Shown: positions 11,905 to 24,520, counted from the first letter of the stretch. The stretch: DNA of 64,000 nucleotides from Saccopteryx bilineata (GCF_036850765.1 NC_089494.1:57987809-58051808), one strand, 5' to 3'. Program-made: numbers and translations. Notes: generated by a model from the sequence alone, not told the origin.

Positions 11905-12430
11905 TATTTTATAACAGTTTTATTGAACTGTAATTCACCTATTTAATGTGTAAAATTCAATGGTTTTAATGTTCAAAAAATTGTGCGATTATCACAAACA
12001 AATTTAGAATATTTTCATTACCCTAAAAAGAAACTCGATGCACATTAGTGGTCACCCCCTTTCTCTCCATCTCCCCATTCCTCCATCTCTTGACAATCAC
12101 TAGTCTACTTTCTGAATCTATGGATTTGCCTGTTCTAGATATTTCATATATATGAAATCATATAATAGGTATTTTTTGTGACTGACTTCTTCCACTTTGC
12201 TTACTGTTTTTAAGTTTCATCCAAGTCTCAGCATGCATCAGTACTTCATTCCTTCTTGTTATGGCCAAATAATAGTCTAATATATCACACGCTATGCTTT
12301 ATTTATCTATTTATCATTTGGTAGACAATTGAGGCTTTTTTTCACTGAGTGCTGGTAAATGTTCAACAATGAGCAATACTGAAAAAAATTTGGATTCATA
12401 CCATTTGTTGATTTCTATGTCATAAAGACT
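11905..12430 (-). mobile_element. Old L1 3'-end fragment
   Basis: Antisense of an L1 ORF2 end plus 3' UTR: contains 'ttattgaactgtaattcac' and 'tcatccaagtctcagcatgcatcagtacttcattcctt', the classic inverted L1 C-terminal region. Heavily diverged. Confidence 0.75.
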
Positions 12431-12779
12431 CACATCATGGCCGATTGCAGGCTACATAATGTCAGTGAACAGGGAGTTGGAAAGAGATGCTAAAATCTAC
12501 TCTTGTGAGTCCCTACAAGCCAGGTCCAGCACACCGATCTAACCATCTTTACTGATGGGTCACTCAAGTTACCAGAGATGTGGCCACATGCAGTGAGGTT
12601 TCTACTTACTCTTAATTTAAGGTAATAATATTAGTAACAAAAGTAATACAGTTGGCTCCAAACTACCAATATTCCATGTTTGGTTCGCTTTTAGCTGATC
12701 TCCCTGTTCCCTCTTAAACAGCCCAAACATGTTACACGTTAGCACTTGCTTTCTCTACCTGGTGCCCTCTTTCCTCCAG

Positions 12780-13030
12780 ATGTCAGCATGGCTCATTCCC
12801 TCATTCCCACCAGATCTCTGCTCTGGCATCCCCTCTTCAGAAAGGTCTTTCTACCACCTCATCCCTTTATTTAATCCTTTGCCAAGTTTTGTTTCTTATT
12901 CTATGTTTTTATTTTCTTATTTGTTTATTGACTGTCTCCTCACCATAGTGTAGGCTCTGTGAAGGCAGAGTCTTCGTTCACAGTTGCATCCCCAGTGCAA
13001 AGGCCATGCCGTTAATCATTTTGAACAAGT
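12780..13030. repeat. Old L2-type LINE fragment
   Basis: Contains 'tgactgtctcctcaccatagtgtaggctctgtgaaggcagag', the typical 3' end of L2. No TSD. Confidence 0.6.
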
Positions 13031-13189
13031 GCCTCTCTCCCTTTTCTCTGCTCCTTCTGCTACTGTCAGAAGAATGCTTAGAAAACATTATTCCCCAGTC
13101 CCTGCATCTCTGTTACTGGCCCAATTCCTGGCACCAACAGGACTCAGTTGACACAGGTGGGAGATAATCCAGTGATGTGGCCAAACTAA

Positions 13190-13340
13190 ATGTATCAGAC
13201 CCCAGCTCTGGCACCAACCGACTGTGCATCTCGGGAAGGTTACTCAACTCAGAGTTTCCCCATTGTTAAAATAGGAAGAGTCCCTACTTCATAAATCTGT
13301 TGCGATGATTAAATTAACATGTTGATTTAAAGTTATCAAT
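13190..13340 (+). repeat. MIR SINE fragment
   Basis: Carries a MIR-like core: 'gcatctcgggaaggttactcaactc' and then 'aaataggaagagtccctacttcataaatctgttgcgatgattaaat'. Confidence 0.7.
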
Positions 13341-14397
13341 ACATAGCAAGTGTTCTATATACCTTGTCTGAGGGCATCTCCCAGGAGTAAGCTTTATTCA
13401 CTGTGTCAGTCACCTCTGTGCACCTGCCACATGGATGCCTGTAACAGTTGCTGTCTGCCCTTCTGCAGCTCTTCTGTATTGCCCTCCTTGCTGACCCCCT
13501 GTAAGATGACTTTTAGGTTGTCTTGCTGTTCCAGGGAGCCGGATGGTTCTCCAACTGCTTTTGTTTCTCACAATAGAGGAGACACTTGGGCTTCCGGAAA
13601 GTGTTATCTGCCTGCTCTTCTTAACTCACAAATCACCTATACTTAACCACTAGGCTTGGAAAGGGTCCAAGGGAAACCTAATGTTATTCTCAGCCCAACT
13701 AGCTGAGACTAGCCAGATTGGAGCATCTCTAGAGCAGGAGAAAGAAAAGCCTTCCACAGAAGAGAAATCTCACCCACAAGCCCTAGGTCACTGAGAGTAA
13801 AGGACGCATTGGTGTCCTAAACAGGTTGAGTGGAGAAAGGAGAAGAGAAAAGCATGCAAGACTGGCTTGGAAGGAAGCTTTGAGGCCCTCAAGTCCACTT
13901 TGCTAAGTGTCCCTGCCAGACAGGGTTCCAAATCCACACACTGTAACTATCTTTTACATTCTCATTCCATGTACATTACATTCTCATTCTTCTTCCCTCC
14001 AATCCCAAGTCCATGAATTTGGTTCAAGTACGAGTTGTTTAGATAGGGGAACTTCATTTACTAATTTCTGGTAAATCCAATTCCATTAATATTTACTGAA
14101 CACCCATAAGGCACTGGGTAGTGTTAGTTGGCAGTCCCAGGCACCCTAGGAACCAGCCATCCAGAGTCATATCCCAGAAAAATAGCTCTGCCTGTCCCTG
14201 AGCATTCTCATTTCCTCGGAGTCAGGTTCTGGTCTGATTCCTGCGAAACATCAACACTTCCCTGAACTTGGGGCTTCCACTTGGGCCCCCGTGGTGCCTC
14301 CTGGAAACGCTGGAAGATTAAAGGGCGGAGAAGGAGAAGGGTTGAGGAGAGAAGGAAGTAAGGAAGGGAGAAGAAACAAGGTGCGTTTATCCAATTA
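13341..14397. other. Upstream flank of PDE11A, no gene seen
   Basis: Unique-looking sequence between the MIR and the CpG-rich promoter. It could hold proximal regulatory elements; none can be named from sequence alone. Confidence 0.45.
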
Positions 14398-14925
14398 GTG
14401 TTCCCATCAGAAGTCGGCTGTGTTCCCAGGCGCGGATTCCTGCCATCCAGATACTTCCAGGAACCGCCTAGCATCCTGGGCGGTGGACTTGGGCTGGTTC
14501 GGAGCCCGCGTCTCACTCCTCCCACCTCTCCCCTCCCTCCGGCTCCGTTCCTCACTCAGGGGCGTGTCCTGCCCTACCTCCTTTTCACCGTGGTCCACTC
14601 CTCCGGTGACAGCGGCGGCGGCGGCAGCCAGACAGAGAGCAGCAGCGAGAGCTCCGGGTTTCAAGGACAGAAGCTGTGGCCGCGGCAGCAGCTCGGTGGG
14701 GGCACCTGTGCGGAGCAGGACGAGGGCGTGGGATCTGTGCCAGCCACTCTCTGAGCCCGCAGGAAGGGGCCCCTCCCAGCCACTTAGCGATCCACTGCCG
14801 TGCAGCTTCTCCGCACAGAGCTGGGAGTACTGGTGGGGTAGACATGTGCAGGACCAGCTAGAGGGCTGAGAAAGGTAAACATCTGGTCCAAGTGCAGAAA
14901 GGAAATGACAGCTGTGCCTGGGGCC
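14398..14925 (+). promoter_or_regulatory. PDE11A: CpG-rich promoter and 5' leader of PDE11A
   Basis: CpG dinucleotides are frequent from about 14440 to 14830, including a CGG run at 14612-14622, against a CpG-poor background. This is the only strong CpG island-like stretch in the window and it abuts the coding start. No TATA box is obvious, as is usual for CpG promoters. A five-codon upstream ORF lies at 14844-14861. The transcription start site cannot be placed from sequence alone. Confidence 0.75.
14844..14861 (+). other. Short upstream ORF in the PDE11A leader
   Basis: ATG TGC AGG ACC AGC TAG: five codons and a stop, ending 64 bases before the main ATG at 14926. It would be in the mRNA only if transcription starts upstream of 14844. 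Such uORFs can lower main-frame translation; here that is an inference. Confidence 0.45.
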
Positions 14926-15837
14926 ATGACAACTTCGTCCCTGGACTTTGGAGAGGTGGAAACTTTCCTGGACAGGCACCCAGAGTTGTTTGAAGATTAC
15001 TTGATGCGGAAGGGGAAGCAGGAGATGGTGGAGAAGTGGATGCAGAAGCACAGCCAGAGTCAGGGGGCTTTAGGTCCAAGGCCTGCACCGTCTGGCACCG
15101 GCAGCTTAGCTGACAGCGGTGGCAGAGGCAGCAACACTGTTGGTGGTGGCACTGGACCAAATGGCTCTGGCAACAGCCAGCCCACTCCAGGTGGCAGCGA
15201 CTGTGGTGGGACGACCCTGAATCCCAGCTGGGCCAGTGACAGTCGGGGTGATGGGAGCATGCAGAGGAGAGCTTCTCAGAAAGAGCTAAGGAAGAGCTTT
15301 GCACGCTCCAAGGCCATTCACGTGAACAGGACCTATGATGAACAGGTGACCTCCCGGGCCCAGGAGCCGCTGAGCAGTGTGAGGCGAAGGGCACTCCTCC
15401 GGAAGGCCAGCTCCCTGCCGCCCACCACAGCCCATATTCTCAGTGCGCTGCTGGAATCCAGGGTGAATCTGCCTCAATATCCCCCTACGGCCTTGGACTA
15501 CAAGTGCCACCTCAAAAAGCATAATGAGCGTCAGTTCTTTCTGGAACTGGTCAAGGATATCTCCAATGACCTTGACCTGACCAGCCTGAGCTACAAGATC
15601 CTCATCTTTGTCTGTCTCATGGTGGACGCTGACCGCTGCTCACTTTTCCTGGTGGAAAGGGTGGCTGCTGGCAAGAAAAGTTTGGTCTCCAAATTGTTTG
15701 ATGTGCACGCAGGAACCCCACTGCTGCCCTGCAGCAGCACAGAGAACTCAAATGAGGTGCAGGTCCCCTGGGGCAAAGGCATCATTGGCTATGTCGGGGA
15801 GCACGGAGAAACTGTCAACATTCCCGATGCCTACCAG
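14926..15837 (+). CDS. PDE11A: PDE11A first coding exon (PDE11A4-type N-terminus, 304 codons, partial gene)
   Basis: PDE11A hydrolyses cAMP and cGMP in the cytosol. This exon encodes only the regulatory N-terminus; the catalytic domain lies beyond the window. Seen directly: the start MTTSSLDFGEVETFLDRHPE matches the conserved PDE11A4 opening; residues about 44-112 are a Gly/Ser/Pro-rich linker; RRAS at 114-117, RKS at 122-124 and RKAS at 159-162 fall at the known regulatory phosphoserines Ser117, Ser124 and Ser162; GAF-A begins near residue 217 and contains DADRCSLFLVE. The frame is open throughout and ends DAYQ, followed by GT at 15838-15839, so the exon ends in phase 0. The start at 14926 was chosen because it aligns with the known PDE11A4 start; an in-frame ATG at 14905 would add seven residues. 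The linker is the part that differs most from remembered human sequence. Identification is from memory of the family. Confidence 0.96.
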
Positions 15838-15927
15838 GTAGGACTTCGTATTGCTCCCTTCCCGAGCCCCATTATTGGCTTGGGAACCAAGCCTTCAATG
15901 ACCCTTTGGCATCCAGGAACACAGTGA

Positions 15928-17915
15928 TTCAGACTCTTTACAACATGAATCTTGCTATTTACATTCCTTCTGAGTTTAAACTCGTTAGAATGTTTCTACA
16001 CCATCTTTGATATGATGGTCTTTTCCTAACACACAGTGGATTGTGGAAAATTCATATAGCACAAGGGTTCCATTTTGCATCCAATAATACCACATGTTCT
16101 CTGTTGAGACACTTTGTCTTTAAGAATAGCAGTGTATGGTTTTAGAATGCATCTGTGGGTGATAGAAAAAGATGTCTTCTCCAGAATTCTAGACTTAGTC
16201 TGAAGAAAATGGGCATGTTGGTGTCTTTGATGTCTTTTTGGGATCATAATTCATTTCATCCCATTCATGGTTGGAAAGGGAACAGAGTGCCTAACTGCTT
16301 TCCTATCCCCTTCTCTAACTTGCAGTTGTATGTGTTCCACGGTAGGAAGAAGAGGGAGAGAGGGAATGTCAGGGGAAGAATGGGCCTCTGACCTGTTTTG
16401 CCTTTTTGGCATCTATTTTGACTGTTTCCTTGTTGAGTTTACAGAGGTTGGACAAGTGAAGGGGTTATTTGTCTTTAGGCTGGGATTCAGCATTATTTGC
16501 AGTCATGTTCTGACAGGAATGAGCAGTAGGTTTTTAGTTTGTGAAACAAACAAAAAATGGATAATTTTCTAGCAGCTCTGAAGGCAATGAACAGGGTAAA
16601 CATGCTAGTTTCTGGTGGAAAGGGAAACCCAACATGCTGTCATCTGGTATTCCTAAGCCTTTCATTTTCACAATGGCTTACACTTGATATTAGATCCTGG
16701 ATCTGAAAGCCAGTCATTTCTAATTTCTTCGGTATATATTCACTGAAGATAATGAAACTGGATGCCACTTTCTATGAGACTTCTGCAAGTGGTTCATAAG
16801 AATTGATAGATGAGCACTTCTTCCAGCTGTCTAATAGAGCGGCATGTCTTTCTAGAGTTTGGTTGCTATTGATCAGAATGACAAAAGCGGTGGGAAGGAC
16901 ACTAAAGCTAAAATTTTATACTTCATCTGAACATTAACTTTTTTATAGAAAATTGACTAGCTTGTACTAAAACCAAGTTTCATGTCTTTGTGGAGTGTCA
17001 GTATAACCCTTTAATGTTAAGGAATGCCTATCAAAGTGTCATTTTTGTTAAACTTTTGTTATTGATTAGGTGCGTTATTATATGCTTCTTGAAGACTAGT
17101 AGGTTTAGGTCAAGCAATTAATGAATAATCTTTAACAAGTGCCTAGTTTCCTATAATCCTAGAAAACCAAGAAATAAAAGCACTTAATAACTGATAAGTT
17201 GAAGATTCTGTAAAAAGTTGAACAATCATAAACTCTTTTCTTTCCTAGCATTTCCATAGCCTTATTGTGTGCTTGGGCTAAAAAGTCCCTTCCTAGTTAG
17301 ATGATACTTGAAATTGCCTGGATTTTTCTCTTTCTTGCTTTTACTTTTATTTTTCACCAACTGATTTTCTCCTCTTTATATAGCTTTAATTTCTTACTTC
17401 CTCCTTCAGCTCCTAACTTTTATTTAATATTGTTCAGGTACTGTCTTTTCTTCAACAGCATAATTCTCAGGTTCCTCACCAGTTAACTTGTCTTCCTACT
17501 GACTAGAACTGTGGCTAGAGGTATTATCACAGGCATAGAAAAATCAGATTTTCAGCAGCTGATGTTTCTTCTGGGCTCCATTCTTTCTTTGTAGACAGAG
17601 TGTAAAGCAAAGGTTCCTTTTAATATTTGAAAACTGACATTGGGAAAGCAAGTATATTGTTTTTTTTTTTCTCCCATGGTAGTAAGATGGCTATAAGACT
17701 AGGTTGTTGGGTAGACAGGCAAAGGCAGAGAAAATAAGGGTGTTATTTAGGTTGAGAGTTTAAAATCTTAGTTCATGCCTTACAGTCATTTCAATATGCT
17801 TAGAAAGTTTCTCCTTTCTTTCCTCATTGGCTTCCACTACATATATTTTTCATTTAACTTATGCTACTCTTTGATGAAACTACTTCTTTTATTTATTATG
17901 ATACATCACAGTCAC
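15928..17915. other. Intronic sequence, no repeat or exon recognised
   Basis: AT-rich intron directly after the PDE11A exon. No conserved frame seen. Confidence 0.5.
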
Positions 17916-17919
17916 CATT

Positions 17920-18075
17920 AGTGTGACCTGGGGAGAGTTTCTTGGTCTCTGAGTCTCAACTTTCTCACCTGCAAAATGGGAATAACACCTACATGGCAAA
18001 GAATATTGTTTTGAAAATAAAAATGAGATATTGTATTAAATTCCTTAAAACAGTACCTGGCACACTGCAGTTACT
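17920..18075 (+). repeat. MIR SINE fragment
   Basis: Contains 'gtgtgacctggggagagtttcttggtctctgagtctcaac' and 'ctgcaaaatgggaataacacctac', the MIR core and 3' half. Confidence 0.8.
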
Positions 18076-18079
18076 TAGG

Positions 18080-19370
18080 AAATGATGACTATGATGATAC
18101 CTAGTTTGCTGTATTTATTTTCTTTATTGCATTTTCATTTTAAAATTTCTTATCTGGGACTGGGATGTGAACTGAGCACATTTTGACCAATGTATGCTTT
18201 CTCTGAGCTATGCCCCACCTTGAATTAAAATTTTTGAACCAGCTTTCCATTTAAGGAATAGAGAAATGTCTACCCTTCCACCCTCTATTTAAGAATTCTC
18301 TAAATCTGATTGATAATATTTGACCATAGCCTGTCCTATCAAACTTCTATACTTTGTTCCTGTTAGTAACTCATACAATATAAACTTTTTATAGAGTTGT
18401 ATTGATGTTGCATTCTTCCCAAGTTCTAGTATTTCCCCTTTATATTTGTTGCCATTACAGATTTCTCTAGATGAAAACTGACAACCTTTCAAATGCATGT
18501 TTTTTTAATCACAATGTTATTGCAATTCTGATCATATATTGTAAATATATTGAAGTTTCTATGTAAACATATAACCATTCTCCCTGATTCTTTATTAACT
18601 ACTATATTTTGAAGGTGTTTCTCAGATATAACTAGTAAGACTTTTTCTTCTTCAGGAGATAAAATTATCATATGGAGTTACAAAATTTAATCATTTGATA
18701 ATTAGGTTGATGATCCTCTTGAAGTTCAGAATATGGGTGAGAGATAGACATTGAAGACACTTATGAGATTATGGTAATAAGCATGTCATTCTGGAGTCAA
18801 GGATAGATGATTTAATGAAATACTAAAGTTGAATAAAAGTTTTGACAGCAAAAATACTCCTTAGTTTATTTCATTATTTTTTGTTACTTTCCTCAATTAG
18901 TTCTAAAAAAGACTTAAAATTTGGAGACAAATAAAGACTTGCAAGTAGAAAAAGCTTTTCCTTTTAGATACACAGTATAGATCATAGTGGCTGCAATGTA
19001 CTTTTTCCCACTGATGGTTATAAGTTATTAAACAGCCTTCTTTAATTTAGTAATGAAAAAATTGCCCTCAAGAGGTTGAAAATAAGAGTACTCAAGTAAC
19101 AGGTGTTCCCTTTGAGATTATTCTAAGCATACGGAACATAGCACTTTAAACTTTAATAAAAAGTGTGAGATGATATTTTTGTTAGTGTTGAGAATAATGA
19201 GATAGGTGTTTGATGGGCTTTGGGTTTGAAAAGCAGCCAGGATGTTTTGTTAGGTGAACTGAGAAAAGAAAAGAGAATGAAGCAGAAGGAGTACAGGTGT
19301 GCCAGGCTTTCAGAAAACCTGATCTATTTACACAACAGATTCATTGATTCATTGTTTCCAACAACAGACA
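18080..19370. other. AT-rich intronic sequence, nothing recognised
   Basis: No recognised repeat and no supported frame. Confidence 0.5.
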
Positions 19371-19379
19371 CTGGATGTC

Positions 19380-20165
19380 CATTATACCTGAGGCTTAGGT
19401 TGAGGGCCTATGGGCATACAAAGGTGAGAGGGCATGCTTTCTGCCTTCCAAGTTCTTACAGTCAAGGGGCAGGTGCTATTCACAAATAACTAATGCTAAG
19501 CTGTATTTAGTGTCACAAACTAAATAACAGTAGCATTAGGGGAAAATAAAGTCACATTGTGATGAGGCTCATGATGGAAGACTTCATGGAGGAGGTGCCA
19601 TTTGATCTAGGGAAGGGGTTAGATTTTACCATTGGAGATGGTTGTAGTATCAGGAAAGTGATCAAGGTATAGCTGAATGGCTTCAGTAGAGATGTGATGA
19701 AAGACAAGCCCAAAAGATGTATAGGGAACAGTGAGTGGTTTAATTTCGTCAATGTATTGCATATAGTACTATAGAATTAATATTCAAAAGTAAAATGAGA
19801 GCAAAAGAAGAGGGAACTTTGACTACCTGACTACAGAATTTGAGCTTCATTAATTGTAGGCCAGAAGAAGCCCTAAACACAGTCTAGCATGATTGGAGGG
19901 ATGGTTTGCGTTACCTGGCGGCAGTGGTTGAATGGATTGAACAAGGGGAGGCTCAAAGCTATGAAATAATTAGGAGTCTCTAACAGTGGTCTGGTAGAGC
20001 CATGATAAACAACTGAACTGAAGCAGAAACAGTGAGGATGGTTAGCAGGGGACATATGGGAGAGGTCCTGCAGGTGTGGATTTGGGCTAGGACAGAGAGA
20101 AGTCAGTGATGACTCCGAGTTCTAAACCTGGGTGATATGGAGAAAGGTAATGCTATCAACAAAAC
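19380..20165 (+). repeat. Old LINE (L2-like) fragment, probable
   Basis: Runs of 'tcatggaggaggtgccatttgatctagg' and 'gtcagtgatgactccgagttctaaacctgggtgat' resemble mammalian L2 sense sequence. Diverged, boundaries approximate. Confidence 0.5.
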
Positions 20166-20199
20166 AGGAAGAGAAGATGGGTAAATAAAGGTTTCAAGT

Positions 20200-20780
20200 A
20201 GAGCCACCTATATAATTTTTGGAATTCAGTGCAAAATGATAAATAAAGCAGGAGCCTGGCTGGTGGTAGAGAACTCTTGGCTTTCCCTTCTTAAGGGTCC
20301 GCTGCCCCAACCCACAGCAAATGTGTGACCCTCAAATGATTTCAACTTCCATGCTGAGAAATTCTTGGTCCCTGGATTGGAGGTGGGTGAGAGGCTTCTG
20401 CTGAGTTGCCTGCTGAATTCACCAGAGTGCTGCCTGTTCTGGGTTGGGATGACTACAGCCTTGCTCCTCCCCTTGATGGCATGGGTGTGTACCTGACCCT
20501 TCCCACACTCCCACGCTGACCCCAACCCAGAGTAGAGAGCAATGGCCAACATGGCATGTGGGCCTCTCCCCCAACTGATGTGAACTGGCTGTGGCTCCTG
20601 ATCTCAGGGCAGGGTTGGCAAATGGGTAGTCTGGGTGGGGCTCAGGACACAAGAGAGCAGGAACCAGTAGTCAAGAACCAGTTTTGAGCAAACAGTGGGA
20701 GGGGAGACCAAGTGTGAGCTGACGCTTCAAGCTCCAAGCTCATATGCCATTAACCATTGGACTACAAAGCACAGATTCAA
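20200..20780 (+). repeat. Unclassified dispersed repeat, copy 1
   Basis: Shares an ordered set of short blocks with 37730-38260: an 'aattt..ggaattcagtgcaaaatgataaat' start, 'ctggattgg..gtgggtgagagg', and matching ends 'ccattggac..acaaa..cacagattc'. Both have a GC-rich middle. Possibly an old LTR or retroposon; not named. Confidence 0.45.
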
Positions 20781-21300
20781 AGATAAGCTTAAATCTCAAG
20801 CAGGGGATCTCCTGCAACTGCACTGGTCACATGTCCATGAAGCTGGCCCTGATTATGAGTCATACTGAGTCTTAGATGGACAGGTTTAATTTTATTCCAG
20901 TCTAGTATCTACTGCTTTTGCATGACCTCAGACCCACCTTAATTAATTTATGTACCATTTTCAGTGCTGGGATAGTCCTTTTATATTTCTGTGTTTTCCA
21001 TCCCTTCTGCCAGGACTACTTTTTCTTCTACTTGCTCATTCATGTCTTGCTCAGCTTTCTCATGATATAAGAAAGAAGAGCTGATTGCTTATCCTTGAAG
21101 AGAGGAGATGGGGAAAAAACCTACAAAAATTATATACATAAAGTTGTATTTAATGATGAATTGTACTATACTGATATATATTAAATAATAATATAAATAG
21201 TAATAGTTAATAATTCCATTTTCCCTGAATTTTATTTTAAAATAATCTTCATTGAAATAACTACATTTAAAAGTGTTTGGCTTTAGAAAGGATTAATTTC

Positions 21301-21460
21301 TTTTTTTTTTTCTTTTTATTGAACTTATTGGAGTAACATTGGTTAACAAAATTATACAGGTTTCAGGTGCACAATTCCACAACACAACATTTGTACACAG
21401 TATTATGTGTTCACCACCCCCAACAAATCAAGTCTCCTTCCAACACCATTTATTAATCTC
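21301..21460 (-). mobile_element. Short L1 3'-end (5'-truncated)
   Basis: T-rich start then 'ttgaacttattggagtaacattgg' and 'acaggtttcaggtgcacaattcc', the inverted L1 3' UTR end. Possible short TSD attaatttc / attaatctc. Confidence 0.8.
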
Positions 21461-22560
21461 ATGTAGCTAGAAAATCAATGACGAAAATGTTTCATTCCCT
21501 GATGAACCAGTACTGACAGATATGTGTTTACAGTTTTGTGATTAAGTTGCTAAGATTTGCTTAAAAGGCAGCTGTTGATCCCACTCTATCACTAGTATTA
21601 TAAAAGAGTTTCATGAATTCTTATTTCAGCTTTGCACATAGTATTTGCAAAATTCCCCAAACCCATGAATGTGTTCACTAGCCCAGAAGCAGAATTGATT
21701 TTGTGCTGGAAGCAGAAAGTGTTTGCTGTTTCAGCCCCTCTCTCTGACAGACACATGATCAGGATACACAGTGACAAATTGCATTTGCTGCTTTGTCCAT
21801 GAGGATAGGTTACAGAAAAATACAGTTCCTACAGAATGATGGGGAGGTAATTTAAGGTTAGCTTAATTTTTTTTCCCAACCCAGAAGCTAAATGTTTACT
21901 AATCTGACCGATTTATTTTGGTTCCTGAGGTTTGGGTCACCTGTTTATTTACAAGGCTGGCTTAATTTGGAAGTTAGTGTTTCATGTTTAATATAGTGTT
22001 GAAGAGTCAGACGAAGCTTTCCTCTGAAATAGCTTTGGGTTGTTCTATAGGAAAGTCAACAAGATCCTTGAGGTCCTCCACTTGCTACTTTAGTCATTTA
22101 TTTTGAGGGTGGTGTTTTGCAATATAACCACATTTTTTTTTTTTGGGAAGTAGAATTTGAATCATAAGAGAAGCAGTTTAGTTGTAAAATAGTGGGTTGA
22201 AGTCTTAATATTTTAGGAGAAACTTTGGTTCCTGGTCATTTATAGGTATTTAGGCTAAATGATTTATTTATTTTTAGAAATAAAATAGGTAAGAAGGTTT
22301 CCTGGCATAAAAACGTGTATTTTCTACATTTCCAAGAGTTTCTTATTAATTGGTTGGTTTCAACTACTGAACAGTGGTTTCACACACCAATGATACATTG
22401 TTTCCAATCATAAGCTACATCACTAGGCTATGACAACTTGAGAAAAAGAAATCTTTTTCAACTGAATGAAAAAATGAGGAACCCTTGAGATACCTCTTTA
22501 GGGTGTCAATTTTTAAAAAATGTAAACATAGTGATAGTCAGAAGGGGAACTGAAGCTGCA
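21461..22560. other. Intronic sequence, nothing recognised
   Basis: AT-rich; no gene, repeat or conserved frame seen. Confidence 0.5.
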
Positions 22561-22569
22561 CTGTTGATT

Positions 22570-22790
22570 AACAATAACTCCATTTAGGGAGCGCTAAACT
22601 ATGAGACAGCAGGCATCAGCTCATTAGCTAGAATTGCCTCTTTTAATCCCCTCAACAATCCCTGGAGGTACCTATTACCACCCACGTTTTACGGAAGGAG
22701 AAACTGAGGCTTGGAGAAGTTAAGTAACTTGCTGAAAGATGTGATGTTGAAAGAGCTGGGATTCAAACAGATCTCCGGATTCCATAAATT
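22570..22790 (-). repeat. MIR SINE fragment
   Basis: Contains 'gttttacggaaggagaaactgaggcttggagaagttaagtaacttg', the inverted MIR core. Confidence 0.85.
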
Positions 22791-22839
22791 TCATTCCTGG
22801 ACACTCCCTTTGTGGCCTCTACAGATGATTAACTATTAT

Positions 22840-23110
22840 ATGCACACTCAATCAGTCCCTTTGCCTTCTTTCCTCTGCCAGTTTAAATGCTTTCACTCCT
22901 CAAAACCTATTTCATGAAACTCTTGGTAATCCCTGTTCCATCCCACCCAAACTGGACATGATCTCTCCCTCCTTTGAAATGCTGTAATGCTTTAATGTAC
23001 TCCTTTCTATTTTCTTAGTATTAAAAGTATATGGGTACTTAAATGACCTCATGACTGTGAACTCAAGATCAAGATCATAATTGTTTCTCACTCACTATAG
23101 TGGATTGTAT
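22840..23110. repeat. Old L2-type LINE fragment, probable
   Basis: 'tttaaatgctttcactcctcaaaacctatttcatgaaactc' followed by 'tggattgtatagggca' fits an L2 3' region. Diverged. Confidence 0.5.
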
Positions 23111-23308
23111 AGGGCATAATGCAAGGTTTTCTATTCAATTGAGTAATTACCACTGATACCTCCTTTATATGGTCAGTTCAACCACCTCCAAGCAGAAAAT
23201 TCCACCTAGTCAGGAAGTATAAACTGTTAAACTAGGAAATTCATTCTCTGACCACATCTTTGAACTCATTGGACCTTTATTTGTAGATTTTTAAAAAATA
23301 GTGCTTAT

Positions 23309-23476
23309 ACAAAGCCCTGGCCGGGTAGCTCAGTTGGTTGGAGCATTGTCACGATATGCCAAGGTTGCAGGTTTGATCTGGTTAGGGCACATTAAAGAAT
23401 CAACCAATGAATGTATAAATAAATGGAACAACAAATCGATGTTTCTCTCTCTCTTTCTCAAATTAACAAATACAAT
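23309..23476 (+). mobile_element. VES SINE (bat tRNA-derived)
   Basis: Head GCCCTGGCCGGGTAGCTCAG with A-box, B-box-like 'ggtttgatctggttagggcac', and the VES body 'aatcaaccaatgaatgtataaataaatgg' and 'aaatcgatgtttctctctctc'. VES is known from bats and is one of the main reasons to call this bat DNA. Confidence 0.88.
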
Positions 23477-24190
23477 TGAAAAAATATGGCTTTTGAAACC
23501 CATTGGTGATGATCTGAATTGCTTTCTGCATTGATAAAATCTTCATGTTAATTGCTAGCCTACTATTTCCCCACCTCCTCCCTTCCTTGTTTTTCCCTTG
23601 AACTTCTTTCTGTGTGGAGACCATGTTGTAGAGAAAGGAGACTTCCACTGACCAAATAGTAACAACGAGCAACAGCCCAGTGCCCACTTCAAGGCAGAAG
23701 CATAGGGCATGACTGTTTTGGATAACTGCATGTTCTACTTTTCTCAAGATGACCCCATTATATACTAAAATTTATTGAAGGGAAATAGCCCTTTCAGGTT
23801 TAGGTCTTATAGATGTGAGCATTTTTTCCTTTGAAAATCCTTTGAGATATGGGAGATTATATTGATCAACCTTATAACTATTTATAATAGGGCTTATGAA
23901 GCATTAGTATTATGTTGACCAATGTTATAATTATTTACTTTTCAGGAAGATTTCTCTTTCAAGTTTATTGATTATTATCTTAATTTCACATACTCTCAAA
24001 AGGTCTCATTTATATCCTACTCTTTCCAAGATGTATTTATTAGATGTTCTTGGGGCATGTTCAAGTGAGAGCCATCTCTTTCCCTTCTGTCCCTTACAGT
24101 GATCACCAATAAATTGGGTAGTTGCTGCTCCTCCTCATCCTGCCTCCCAGATGAAATAATAATATTTGAGGGAAAACAGTACAGCCGACT
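23477..24190. other. Intronic sequence, nothing recognised
   Basis: No supported gene or repeat. Confidence 0.5.
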
Positions 24191-24199
24191 CTTGTTATG

Positions 24200-24520
24200 T
24201 AGAAATTAACTGCCACTCTTAGATCTGAGGAGGAGGGCACAACTACCAGAACCCCGAGAGAGTTGCAGTCGGGGAGAGCCAGAGTGGGGTGGCTGGGGGA
24301 GAGGAGCTTAGCCACTGGCAAACCGTGACCCTGGACGAGAGGGAAGCACCACCCTCCTCACACCCTCGGTCTCCAGCAGTGCCGCTCAGTATTGAACCAG
24401 CCTTGGTGAGGCCCAGACAGCAAAGGAAGTCCTGGTGCGGTGGCTTGCAGGAATCAGCCTCCAGGTGCTGACAGGGTGGGGAAAGGTGGCGAGTGCACCT
24501 GGAAAGCCAAATGGCTACCC
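24200..24520. other. GC-rich intronic patch, unclassified
   Basis: Noticeably higher GC and CpG than its surroundings ('ccccgagagagttgcagtcgggg', 'ctggacgagagg'). Could be an LTR remnant or an internal promoter. Followed at about 24528-24570 by a 22-bp imperfect tandem repeat of 'caccagggatattagtgtactc' type. No function assigned. Confidence 0.35.

Noticed and set aside
14871..14880. Splice donor AAAGGTAAAC in the leader
   Set aside because: The sequence fits a donor, but the conserved coding start lies just downstream in continuous sequence; no evidence for leader splicing here.
14407..15051. 214-codon minus-strand frame over the CpG-rich leader
   Set aside because: Antisense shadow of the PDE11A leader and exon; no domain, biased composition from GC-rich sequence.
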